Source of the DNA: Pachypanchax playfairii
Lineage: Eukaryota > Chordata > Actinopteri > Cyprinodontiformes > Aplocheilidae
NCBI GenBank assembly: GCA_006937955.1
Contig: SSNP01000007.1
Span: 3,638,551-3,702,550 of the forward strand
Direction: 5' to 3'
Length of the DNA: 64,000 nt
The stretch's first letter is position 1; each line of letters opens with the position of its first letter. The position numbers were made by a program, and so were the translations under genes. Below the pieces are notes generated by a model. That model saw only the letters and a program-made list of their open reading frames with translations. It made no database searches and was not told the origin of the DNA. Positions 12,816 through 23,897 of this stretch are shown piece by piece.

Positions 12816-15800
12816 TCCACTACTGTGTGTCCACAAAGTCAGGAAAACTTTTCCTCTGATCTTTAGGCTGATCCCTGATCTGATCCTGAGGTTTTCTCTA
12901 GTCTAAATGAAGCGACAGGTGTCTGTTTTCTCGACCTTGTTGTTAATTTTTTTTTTCTATCTCTCCATCTCTATTTGTGAGCAGGTAGAAGACACCGTCA
13001 GCTTTAGATTGGACCCGTTTGTCTCCATCACTCTCCCAGTCGAAATCTTTCTATCTCTTATCTCCCACTTGTTTTCACTGTCTCTCTTACAGATGTCTCT
13101 GGCATGCTGAGGCTTCTGCTTAGCAACGCTTTCAGCCAGCACATGCGCTAAGCTTTTTGTTATTAAATAATTAATGGTAGCTCTTACCGACAGAAATGCC
13201 TACAAAAAGAAAGGCACACGTTCAAGCTGCACACACACACACTAAGATTCCAGCACATAGAAGGTTGCTGTTAAAACAGCTCATTACTTGTGTCTTCTGC
13301 TCTAAATGCAGTTTAACTTCCAATGTCTCATCAACAGAACATTGTTCATTAATCTTAAACTGAAAAAGTTAATAAAAGTAAACCAAAGACGTATGTTGTA
13401 ACTGTACAGAAATCCTTTTTTAACCAGGAGAGTAAAAGAAATGTTCTTCTTATTTTAAACGACCACATCTACGACAACGCGGTCAAATATATTCACAGCC
13501 GACACCACCCAGCATGGCTGCAACCGGATCTGTTGACCACCAAATAGCTCCACTGGGGCACCTTGGATGTAGCAAAAAAAAAAAAAAAAATGGGAGGTGC
13601 TTTCTAAAAGAACTGTTCTATAAATCCCTGTCGGTATGTGTCTTTACTGAAACACACTAAACAGAAACAATTAGAAGATGCAGGTGATGAAACATCCACG
13701 TCAATGTTTTCACTGATGAGACAAAAGCAACTTGGTTTCTGAGTGGGAGGGCAATGTGAGCACTGCTCGATACATCTGCTAGAAAGTTCTGTCCTGTTCA
13801 GCAAAGGCTTGAAAATGAAACACACATGCAAAAGTAAATTAAAAGGATTCTCCCGAGAGCCAAAAATGAAAAGCACGACTAACAAAGCACAAGAGACAGA
13901 ACCCTGTAGGCCTACAGATTTACAGAGACGGTCAACAACATGAAATCATTTTTCAGTATGTGTTTTTTTTTTCTTGTTTGTTTGTTTGTTTTAGTTGTGC
14001 AGTTAAGTTGAAATAAGAGGAGACAGGAACATTATCCTTTTGTTCATGTCAGTCCTGGACATGAGAGGATTACTGCTGTCAGAGCGCACCTCCTACCGAC
14101 TGGCATCCCCAAGCTGCAACAGTTCTTATCTTCCACTGACCAAATACGTATTAATGTGTTACTCTGAGTGAGAAAAGGCCATTTCAAGATTGAGTTGCTT
14201 TTCTCACTGTCTGTGCACATTCTTTGTAAAATGAGTGTTTATGAACTCTTTATCGACAACAGATTAACAACAATTCCTAAAACCGTCCCATTTCTCAGTG
14301 GGGGGGGAGATTAAGTCATGCAAGAGAGCACGTTATCAAAGACCATCCTCTCTGCAGCACATGTGTTAGCACTGAGCATATGGAATGAATAGGATCAAAT
14401 ATAACACTAAAGCAAAGGCTTCCACCATCCTGACTGAAGGAAACGGTCAAAAGATTTAATTTTAACCCTTTAAGGCACCGGTGTGACGCGCACCATACAC
14501 AAACATGAGTGAGCTGGGAATTGGGTTGCAGATTACGAGAAATACAAGAAATGACCAACTTTGGGGTAAGGCAACGATTACGTGTTGAAATTTAGAATTT
14601 TATTTTCAGTAGATTGAAGAAAATATAAAGAACCCAATTTGCAAAAAAAAAAAAAAAAAAAAACAAAGAAGAAGAAGAAACCATAGCTTCACTCAGTCAG
14701 CAGCTAGCGCAGAACACGATGAGCTCTGGATTAAAATAGCTACATTTCTGAAGGAAAGAGTAGAAAAAGCTGCCAAAACAAGCAGGAAGTTCTAAAGTTG
14801 TTTGTACATTTTTAACATCAAAACAATATCCTCAGGATTTCACGCTGAGTGAGACGTCTTCATTTAAAACAAGGATTCTCGCTCGATTCAGAACCTCGAC
14901 AGACCATATACTTACAGTATATGTAAGAATACACAGATACTAAAGTAGAAGTTCACTGTGTGTGTGTGTGTGTGTGCGCGTGAGCGCCTTTGGCAGCAGG
15001 TCAGGGCTGGGCAGGAACAGTCCAGTGGTGTGGTTGTTATTATTGGGTCCACAGGGACCCGGTGGCTGGGGAGAGTCAATTAGGCCCAGATTTATGCCTC
15101 TCAGCATGTATGTGTGTGTGTGTGTGTGTGTGTTTTTGTGTGTTTCTGTGTGTGTCCCTTCACATAAAAACTTTGGTTCACCATGCATGTAATTGTCACA
15201 GCAGTTCAACTCTAACAGAACAGCACCGCTTTGTGGACATTGTCGGTACTACAAACATTTACTAGTTAACATGATCCCAAAGCGTCAATCAAAAAATCTA
15301 TTTGTATGTTCACATGGTTTTCACATGATTCTTTCTCATCTGATACTGATTAATCACATGTGTTCTCCAACCAGCAAAATAACAAATATGCTGATGGGGT
15401 CAAAGACATGATGAAAGAGGACGGATCTGAACGTGCACACCGCCATTCCCGGATAACAGAGATGGAAACGTCCAATCACTTTCACACAACATCTTAACAA
15501 CACCTGAACATATATTTATAATAATCATTTATTTTATACTATAAAAAAACAAAACTTCCGATTCCATTTAGCTCTCATCTGTGCTTGAAGAGCAACTAAA
15601 AGACATGGCAAACTAAAAAAACAGACATATTTATGATTCCAGCTCAGAGGAAACAAACTGGGTCATTTAAAAGACAGAATAAGCTGCAGTAATAAAAAGC
15701 TGTGGGAGTGGATTCAGTGAACTAATTAGAAAACTCTATGAGATGCTCCCTAGTAGAGAGGATCACCACAACATGCACCAGAGAGACACATAAACAAAAG

Positions 15801-18498
15801 GAAGAGGTCTGTTCTGGATGATGGCGTGTAGTGCAGAGAATTTATTTCAAACAAACCAACTTAAATTAAAAATATATATATTCAAAAAAGAAACCACAAT
15901 CTTTTGAAATATTCAAACTTTCAGATGACTTGACAGTTTTCTTACAGAAATTTGAAAAAAAGAACCTTTTGAATAAACTTTGAAACTCTATAGCCTGTAT
16001 GTTTTTACTGCTCGGTGGTAAAATCTAAAGTGTCAGATACACTTAGAATATAACTTCAATTCCCTCTCTGACATACATGTGTATGAGACATCTGTATGTG
16101 GCTCAGCTCACAGGAGAAGAGACCAGAGGGAAACTCGGGTTTAAAAAAAAAAAAAAAAAAGAAAGAACAACAATCCCCTCCCCTTTCAATCAGGGAGGTC
16201 AGAGTGTTTTCACTCATTAATCATACATTAATATTCAGATAAACACAGCTTGTTTTTCTACTTTAGAAAAATAGAACCTCTCTCTGGTTTCTCCTTCTCC
16301 CTCGGACGGACCTCTCACACTCTGTCACCCCCTCCTCCAAAGAGTACACAAGCTTGTGTTAAGCTGTTGAAGAGTTAAAAATAGTGCGGCACAAAGTGTG
16401 TGTGTGTGTGTGAACAGGTACTTACCTCCTAAATACAAAGCATAGTTGGGTCCCATGGATCTGTCTCACACACACAGACTCACATTAAAGACTTGCATTA
16501 GCAAACCAGATCCCCCTCTGACTGAATCGCCTCAGCGGCCGAACACCCCGCATGGGATGGGATTTCCCATCAGTCCTGAGAGGGCATTTCTCACGTGAAG
16601 CGATAAGCTGAAAGAATCCAGATGTGTGCGCATGCTAACATACACATGCTCACACTTACTCAGAGTGGACACGGAGATATAAGGACCAAAATAAATAAAT
16701 AAAAATCTTATGAAACAAACAATATCAGGAGCACACACAGACATGGAACACACATACTCATATATAGAGGAAGGGAAATTAAAGGCTAAGAAGATTTAGA
16801 AGTTTAAAATAGAAACAGCAGGAGGGAGGAGCTACAGAGCACCTGCACAGACAGTCTGATAAAAATAAGAGGATGTGACCAAACCTTTGATTTGTTCGTT
16901 TTTATACACTATTATAAACTTTTTATTCCACATATGAAAACAAGCTGCTTACATGCATCATGCAGTAAGATCCCAAACACAAGCCACAGCTTTGTGAGCA
17001 AGTACATACACACTCTCTCTCACACACGCATGCACACCAGCAGAGTGAGATTGTAAAACTGCAAGACTAAACATGAGCTCAGAGCTTCCCGTATGTTAAT
17101 CTGGTCCATTGATAAGGCCTGCTGACCTGCTTTCTGCTCCAGTACCTCACATAATACAGACGCATGACCACACAGACACATGTGAAAAGTCAAACGTTGA
17201 TTTCAATTCAAATATTGAATAAAAAATTACAAATTCTAACATATATTAAGAGAAATATAATGACTAAACTGAAATATGTAAAAAGCACAGATTATTATTT
17301 AGGACATCCAACTAGAACACAAAGAAAGAAAAATACACACCTCTCTCAGATGCATGTTCTCCAGCTGGGCCTCGGCCTCCTGTGCTGCCATGGTTATTAT
17401 GCCTGTCCTCTGTCCTCGTCCCCAGTGTCCCTGACCTTGACTCTGAAGCATCTCAAGCAGCCTTTGAATGCTCTCGTCCCGAGCACCAAGCGTTTGCTTC
17501 TGAGAGTCGATTCTCACCTCCATCTCCTCCATGGTCTTCCTGAGCTGGGAGAGCTCCTTCGCCTGCCGCTCGTGTTCTGACTGCAGCCTGAAGAAGTTCT
17601 CCTCAGGTGGATCCAGGGGAGGAGGTGAGGAAAAGCCATCACATCCAGGTACCTGACAGGGGCTGCAGGGTTGAAGGGAGCTAGAACTGGGGGCAACTCC
17701 TGGACTGGGACTGTAGAGGGGTTGATTTGGGCTGGTTCTCTGTCCAGGCTGAAGGGTGTTAGCTGGGCTCAGTCTCTGTGTGGCTGCTGTGGTGTTACAG
17801 CCATATCCCGGGCTGTGAATGATGATGTCTGCTTCTTGTTGTCTTGGATTGTAGGTGTTTGATGGGCTAGCTTTAGGACTTTTCTTTGGTGCAGGACTGT
17901 GCAGGTTTATGGGACTTTGTCTGGGACTGTGCCCAGGGCTGAACCCTCCTCTGAAATCCTGATCCATGTGGTGGTCTCGATAGGAGTTCCCATGCTGACG
18001 CTGTTGCCGTAGACGACTGTTCATCTCCCGGTGAGCTTTTAGCTCCTCCTGTAGCTCCTGAACGGTTAATGGAAGCTACAGAGAAACAGATGAATCTCAT
18101 TCAGTCATACAAACTATCAGTTGTTTATACTAAAACTGAAAACAAAATGACCGGACACACACACACACACACACACACACGCACGCACACACACACACAC
18201 ACACACACACAAGTGTGTTTTGGTATCCTTATGGGGACCGTCCATTGACTTCCATTGATTTTAGTAACTAGATTTATACCTAACCCAAACCCTTTTACTA
18301 ACCTTAACCATTACTGATCTATAACTAACCCTAAGACTAACTAAAACTCTATTCACACCATACCTATAAACCTAACCCCTAACCCTAAAAAGGGGAGTCC
18401 CCCTCATGGGGACCAGGCTTCGGTCCCCACAAGAACCCTCGGACCCCAGAAAGATAGTAAAAGTCAGGAAACGGGTCCTCAGGAGGTCAGAAATACAA

Positions 18499-18536
<38 letters not shown>

Positions 18537-18822
18537 GTGTGTTTTGGTATCCTTATGGGGACCGTCCATTGACTTCCATTGATTTTAGTAACTAGATTTA
18601 TACCTAACCCAAACCCTTTTACTAACCTTAACCATTACTGATCTATAACTAACCCTAAGACTAACTAAAACTCTATTCACACCATACCTATAAACCTAAC
18701 CCCTAACCCTAAAAAGGGGAGTCCCCCTCATGGGGACCAGGCTTCGGTCCCCACAAGAACCCTCGGACCCCAGAAAGATAGTAAAAGTCAGGAAACGGGT
18801 CCTCAGGAGGTCAGAAATACAA

Positions 18823-18864
<42 letters not shown>

Positions 18865-21608
18865 AAAGAGAAACAGTATATATTTTTAAACTGATTTTGC
18901 ACAAATAAAAAAAAACAAACAAACAAACATGAACCCTTTCAGTTTCAAACAATCTTGTACATCATGTCAGTTTGTAAAGCTGCTGGTAGTTATAGAAGTT
19001 GGCCACAGGGGGGCGGGATTTCACTAAGAAACAAAATGTGATGAGAAAAGAAACAGTGCAGGTTTTGGATGAACTCAAAATAACATTTAATGAGGTGAAG
19101 ACGCACACAAATGGTGATGATGTAATTTATGTAGCAATCTTTATCATGAAATAAAGAAATATTCAAAAATATTTTTCTCTTAGTGCTGCTTTCAATGATC
19201 TCAGGAAAAGATGAGATGATGAGCTGTACCCATTTTATAAGGATGTTACCTGTTGAGTTTTGCATTAGTCCGAGTTTCTGTCTAATAACACATTTTGTAA
19301 ACTGATCAGTTACTACAAATAGCAAAGTGAGTAAAACTGGACTGGATATCAAAATTTACAAAGAAGGAAAATTAATTTTCCTTTTTTTTTACTTTAGAAA
19401 ACACAATTGAAACATTATAATGCAGCTGTTTTTTTCATCTAACTGTGAGTCTTTGAGTTTTCTTTTGAGGGATACCTCTAGGTATGTGAAGTTATCGCAC
19501 CTCTATTAAAGTGTTGTGAAAGTTCTGTAAAATTTAAGAGTAAGAGAAAATAGACCTCAGTGTGTCTACTGTGTCTAAAAATGTGGAACAATGTGCAGAC
19601 TTTGCAGATCCCACTATCTACAGTTAAGGATATCATCAAAAGATTCAGAGAATCAGAGGAATCTCTGTGCAGAATGGACAAGGTCAAAGGTCAAAACTGA
19701 ATGCTTGTGATGTGACACTGTGTTAAAAACAGGTTTTCTCTTCTGGACATCACTGCATGGGCTCAAGAACACTTTCAGATATCACTGTAAAGTCAAAACA
19801 GTTCAGTTAAAGATGTCATTTAAAGATGGATCATGTTAAGGAGTCATATCTGAACACGATCCAGAAACACCGGTGTCTTCTCTAGAACAAAACTCTTTTA
19901 AAATGATCTTAGGTTAAGTGTAAAACTGTTCTAGGGTCAGTCAGTCAGCCAGTCAGTCAGTCAGTCAGTCAGGGTCACGATTGGCTGGAGTCTATCTACA
20001 GCGGTTATTGGGAGAGAGGCGGGGTTACACCCCTGACAGGTCGCCAGTGTATCACAGGGTCACATATAGACGGACAACCACTCCCACCTAGGGCCAATTT
20101 ACATTTACCAATTAACCTCAAGCATATTTTTGGTGTTTGGAAAGCATTCAAAACTCCTCTCTAAAAACTCCAGCAGCTGCTCTCCTCACTTCCCAGATGT
20201 TTACAGACAGATGTTAAAAGATGAGGCGATACTACACAGTGACAAACATCACTCTGTTCCAACTTGTTTCAGACCTGTTGCTGCCATCAAATTCTAAATG
20301 AGCTCATATTATTCGTGAAATATTAAAATATCTCATCTTGTTTAAAAAAATAGTTTGCAATTGTACAAACAATCCTAATGTTATTTTTATGTCATTTTAA
20401 TGTATCACATGGTATTTTGAGGATATTTGCTTATTTCATAACTTTCACTAAATTGAACATATAATTAGGGTTTAAGTTAATTCATCAGAAGGTTCAGTTA
20501 GTACTGCTATTCAGTGATTTATTTAGTTAGTTTTATTTATCTATCAATATTAGAACTAACTGTCACTATTTCCACTGTCAATTCTTTTATTCAGTAACAG
20601 GGTTCAGTCCATTTCAGATGCAGAGCAACTTTAACTATATTCATTCTAATGTATCTGCTCACGTGTACAAGTTTCAGCACGTGACTTCAGAATAGCGATG
20701 GATCAAATAAAAAATCCACCTGAAGCAATTTCCACCTACTCAACTGTCAGATATTGTTTAGTACGTATCTAAACCGATGAACTCAGTTCTCTTTTGTTCC
20801 ATCTCGAACACGATAAAAATGAGTTTAAAAAGAAGAATCAAGGACATCAGCAGATGCAAGACTGAGATACAAAGTTTAAATGTGTGAAAGTAACAGACTT
20901 GTTTTTTTTTTCAGGACACACAAGTACAGAATTAGCTACTGAACATAAATAAAGTAAAGAAGAAGAAAAAGGTTCTGGTTGTTGCTAAGAAACATTGCCA
21001 AGACAATTTATAGAAACAATTTCTTTATATTTTCTTCTAAGATTCAGAGGTCAGTCAAGTTTATTATAGCTGGATTTGTTTTGTGTTTCCAATCTATAAA
21101 ACAAATTCATTGTGCAGCACTGAAACTTAAATAGACTACTAAAAAATTGTTGGTCATTTTTTAGAAGAATATTGAAACATTCATGCTGAAAATGACTGAA
21201 AAGTAAATCATTCCAACAACCAACAGGTAGAAAAAAAGGAACAAAGTTAATAAATACATTTTGTTTCATTATTATAGTAAATATAACCTGTAATGTAATT
21301 CAGTCCACTAATAAAAACTAAAGACTTTAAGAAATTAACTTGTTTATTTCCTACAGTTTCCCTCTTTAGGCAGTATCAACACACAAAAAGAAGTTATCGT
21401 ATTATTTGTGGGAAGCTATTACTCATTTTTGGCTCAAACACTTGGATTGCTCTGCTCGTGTCCAGAAGGTCTGGAGCTCCAAGGACACAGAGATGATATG
21501 TAGGAGAGAAACGATGGAGCACATAGATAATCGATGCAACATCCAGCCCTGAATATTAAGTTGGAGTGGGAGGACAATCATCCAAACGAAGACACAAACA
21601 CACAACTG

Positions 21609-21641
<33 letters not shown>

Positions 21642-23897
21642 ACAGATGGTCAGGAGGGGAAACTCTGATGACGGCAGCTGAGAGAAGGTGACATTCTTTA
21701 TGCTAATTATAAAGTCCTCTTGTCAGAGTGAAGTTGTTTTCAGGGGAAAGATAAAATAAAAAAGGTGAGCTGGAGGGGATAACGGAGAAGAGAAACGAGG
21801 AGGTTGAGATAAACCGACTGGACGGATGCAGAGACTTTTTATTTCTTAGATTTTTTTTTTCCCCCGACTGACTGGACTATAAATAGATTTCGAGATACAG
21901 TAATGATGTATGTGAAGGAGGGGATAGAGGTGATAAATGAGTGGTCTAATCAATAATGTGAACTACCAGAGCTAAAAAAAATAGCCTGAAAAGACATGCA
22001 AGACTGAAAATGGCTAAAGTTTATGGGAAATATTTGCTAGTAAATTTCCAACAAACCACATTGTGTTTTGTTAAAAGAAACTGATTTAATGACTGAATAA
22101 TGTCTTTTTTTCCTGCATGAATTTAAAAGAAAATTCTTTCAGAAAACTAACAGATTATGTGAATTAAATTGCAGAGGAGAGATCAAGGACAAGTGAACCC
22201 GGAGAGAGAAAGAAACAAAATTATTCAGCACTTTTTGATTAAAAAAAAAAAAAAGTCTGCAAAAAGCTACTTACTGTTTGAATGAAATGAATTCAGTGAA
22301 TGTTCTCGCCATCTAATTAATTATCTCCTCCTGTTTTTATCATTTCTGGCTTGAAATTAAGTATTAAATGAGAATCTGCATGTAGGTGTCACAGTGTGGT
22401 CACGCTAATGTGACGGAGGGAACAAATAAAATAGATAAAAATATAATTGCAGAGGAGGCTCCTTGATTATAAAATGAGAACGGAGGCACGGCTTGTTTTT
22501 ACATACCGACACGAAGTAGCAACACAATGTATAGTGTTATCTAATTTCAGAAATATCTTCTTCTAGTGAGTCTTATCATTTTTTTATTAGACAAAATATA
22601 AAACACAAACAGAAATAGAAGGAGGATGCTCTTAAAACAACAGGTCAACAAGATTAAAACAGAGAAAAGATGAATGCAGGACAGACATCAGGCAGCAGGT
22701 GAGGTACACAGATGGAAACAACAGCAGACTGAGTGGGACAGACTTCCTGGAGACAGACTGGACACGTTCCTTCAGGAAAGCTGTGATCTTTTTAAAGCAC
22801 TGGCAAACACCTTGAGTGGATGCCGTTAGTGTATGTCCCCATGGAAACACAAGGAGGCTGGAAAACAACTCAACGGCACAAAAACTTGTGAATAAGAATG
22901 ATGTTCAGAGGAGATGGGCGGGTTTTAATGAGTGGATTGACTGATGGAGTCACATTTCAGCAGTTTAAAACACCTCACGTTGTACTGGGAATGTTTTATT
23001 GAAACATTTGTTCAGGTTTCTCACCTGTGTATCTTCTTGGTTCACCCTATACTGGTCCTTCACCACTAAGGTTCTCACCCCATCTTCTCGTCTGCTCCCC
23101 TTGTCCCTCTTAACATCTGGGCACCAGAAGTCGACGCTGTTCACGTCATGGCTCGTCTTTCTGTCCCGCCCTCCTTCCAGTTCTTTCCTGAGGCTGTCGT
23201 TCTCTCTCTGCAGCTCCCTCAGCTGAGCCTGGAGATCACAGGTGGACACATCTCCACGTCCAACCGAATCTATTGCACGAGCGCATCTTGCAGATTGCCG
23301 ATGCTGACTGGAAGTCCCTGCAGAAAGCAGGATTTGCTCTCCGTAAGTGTCTGGCGTGTGACACATCCCGGAGGATGTGATGTTTGGGCTGCTTCCTGAG
23401 GCTGCTGTCCGGCCTGTGTAAGATGAGCGGCTGGTGCTCCGGCCTAACGTCATGGTGCCTTTGGGAAAGCCACCAGAGGGTTCCATGGACTCGCGCTCAC
23501 TGGGATACATGGTGCCAGAAGTGGCATAAGCGGCACTTAAAGACTGGATGTTCTCCATGGAGAGAGTTTTACCACCGGGAGCTGTTGATGAACCACGAGC
23601 TGAACCTTTATCAGTCGCCGCTGCACCAGCTTTCATTCTTGAACTGGGCTTTAACACTGACCCTTGAGGTCCGGTCAGCTTCGTTGCTGGTGCTGGTGCA
23701 GTTACGCCCCCTGACACGCAGCCAGGCTCGAGTCCCGAGCGGGAACCTGGCGCTGAGCTCACAGCCTGTTTGCCTTTCCCTTGTTTGGGAGACCTTGAGA
23801 AGCGTGAATGAGATGCGCTGCCATCACTGTGCCCGCTACTCCTAGCAACAGCAGACAGCTTGCTGTGAGACGGCTTAGCTCGTATGTTTAAAGGCAT
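7634..23897 (-). CDS. erc2: ERC2-like (ELKS/CAST) active-zone scaffold protein, 5' coding part
   Basis: Presynaptic cytomatrix scaffold of the ELKS/CAST family, which binds RIM, liprin-alpha and Bassoon through long coiled coils. Five coding exons are visible: 23025-23897, 17341-18075, 12581-12652, 10564-10719 and 7634-7801, all phase 0, giving 668 residues; the rest lies off the left edge. Family hallmarks seen: GGKTLSMENIQSLSAAYATS near residue 135, the TMTLGR motif, LQAQLRELQRENDSLRKEL, and in the last exons LERNIRDLEDE, EVYKSHSKFMK and SDCKQHIEVLKESLTAK. The segments NQLQADPAK, DTKISSLERNIRDLEDE and NQNSDCKQHIE fit ERC2 better than ERC1. The start at 23897 follows a splice acceptor at 23921 by a 23-nt leader. 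The N-terminus before GGKTLSM is about 135 residues, much longer than in mammals, and exon 2 carries a Ser/Pro-rich insertion. It could be a diverged teleost paralogue of ERC2; family call sure, orthology less so. Confidence 0.87.
14957..15145 (+). repeat. Pair of (TG)n microsatellites
   Basis: TG runs at about 14957-14980 and 15107-15145 in the intron between erc2 exons. A third, shorter run is at 16396-16412 and another at 7602-7616. Confidence 0.85.
17341..18075 (-). CDS. erc2: erc2 coding exon 2 with Ser/Pro-rich insertion
   Basis: This 735-nt exon encodes residues 292-536. It opens with LPLTVQELQEELKAHREMNS, the coiled-coil segment that in human ERC2 reads LTIQALQDELRTQRDLN. From about residue 322 to 447 comes a low-complexity stretch rich in Ser-Pro pairs, and then the family sequence resumes with EENFFRLQSEHERQAKEL and ARDESIQRLLEMLQS. 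Mammalian ERC proteins have only about 15-20 residues at the insertion. The following segment up to HLRE is also shorter and less coiled than in mammals. Acceptor is ctgtag before 18075; donor is GAG/gtgtgt after 17341. Confidence 0.85.
18155..18862 (-). repeat. Inverted tandem array of the same GGGGACC repeat unit, right arm
   Basis: Two copies of the same body as at 1-735, in opposite orientation, with (CA)n runs at 18155-18209, 18500-18534 and 18823-18862; the period is about 324 bp. Both copies carry the same arm-specific changes relative to the left array (CCTGAGGACCCG for CCTGGGGACCCG, GGGTCCGAGGG for GGGTCCAAGGG). It lies just upstream of the erc2 exon at 17341-18075, inside the next intron. 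Confidence 0.85.
19980..20145 (+). repeat. Dispersed fish repeat remnant
   Basis: Reads ...GGCGGGGTTACACCCCTGACAGGTCGCCAGTGTATCACAGGGTCAC...CTCCCACCTAGGGCCAATTT...CCAATTAACCTCAAGCAT.... in the sequence (given here as separated words), a pattern that recurs in many fish genomes as part of an old interspersed repeat. It is preceded by a (CAGT)n microsatellite at 19937-19972. It lies in the erc2 intron between the first two coding exons. Confidence 0.55.
21610..21640 (+). repeat. (CA)n microsatellite
   Basis: About 14 CA repeats in the erc2 intron. A similar run is at 37760-37784 between the arhgef3 5' exon and the uba1 3' end. Confidence 0.85.

Larger units (their letters stand above)
18863..23024. 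other. erc2 intron, non-coding
   Basis: Intron between the exon ending at 23025 and the one starting at 18075. It holds the inverted repeat array, the dispersed repeat at 19980-20145 and simple repeats. I see no further exon with family similarity. Confidence 0.6.

Noticed and set aside
14095..14116. Another short AG...GT segment in the erc2 intron
   Set aside because: Seventeen nt, not a multiple of three; kept as a reminder that such pairs arise by chance and the microexon calls need transcripts.
23384..23845. 153-codon plus-strand open frame
   Set aside because: Antisense shadow of the GC-rich first coding exon of erc2.
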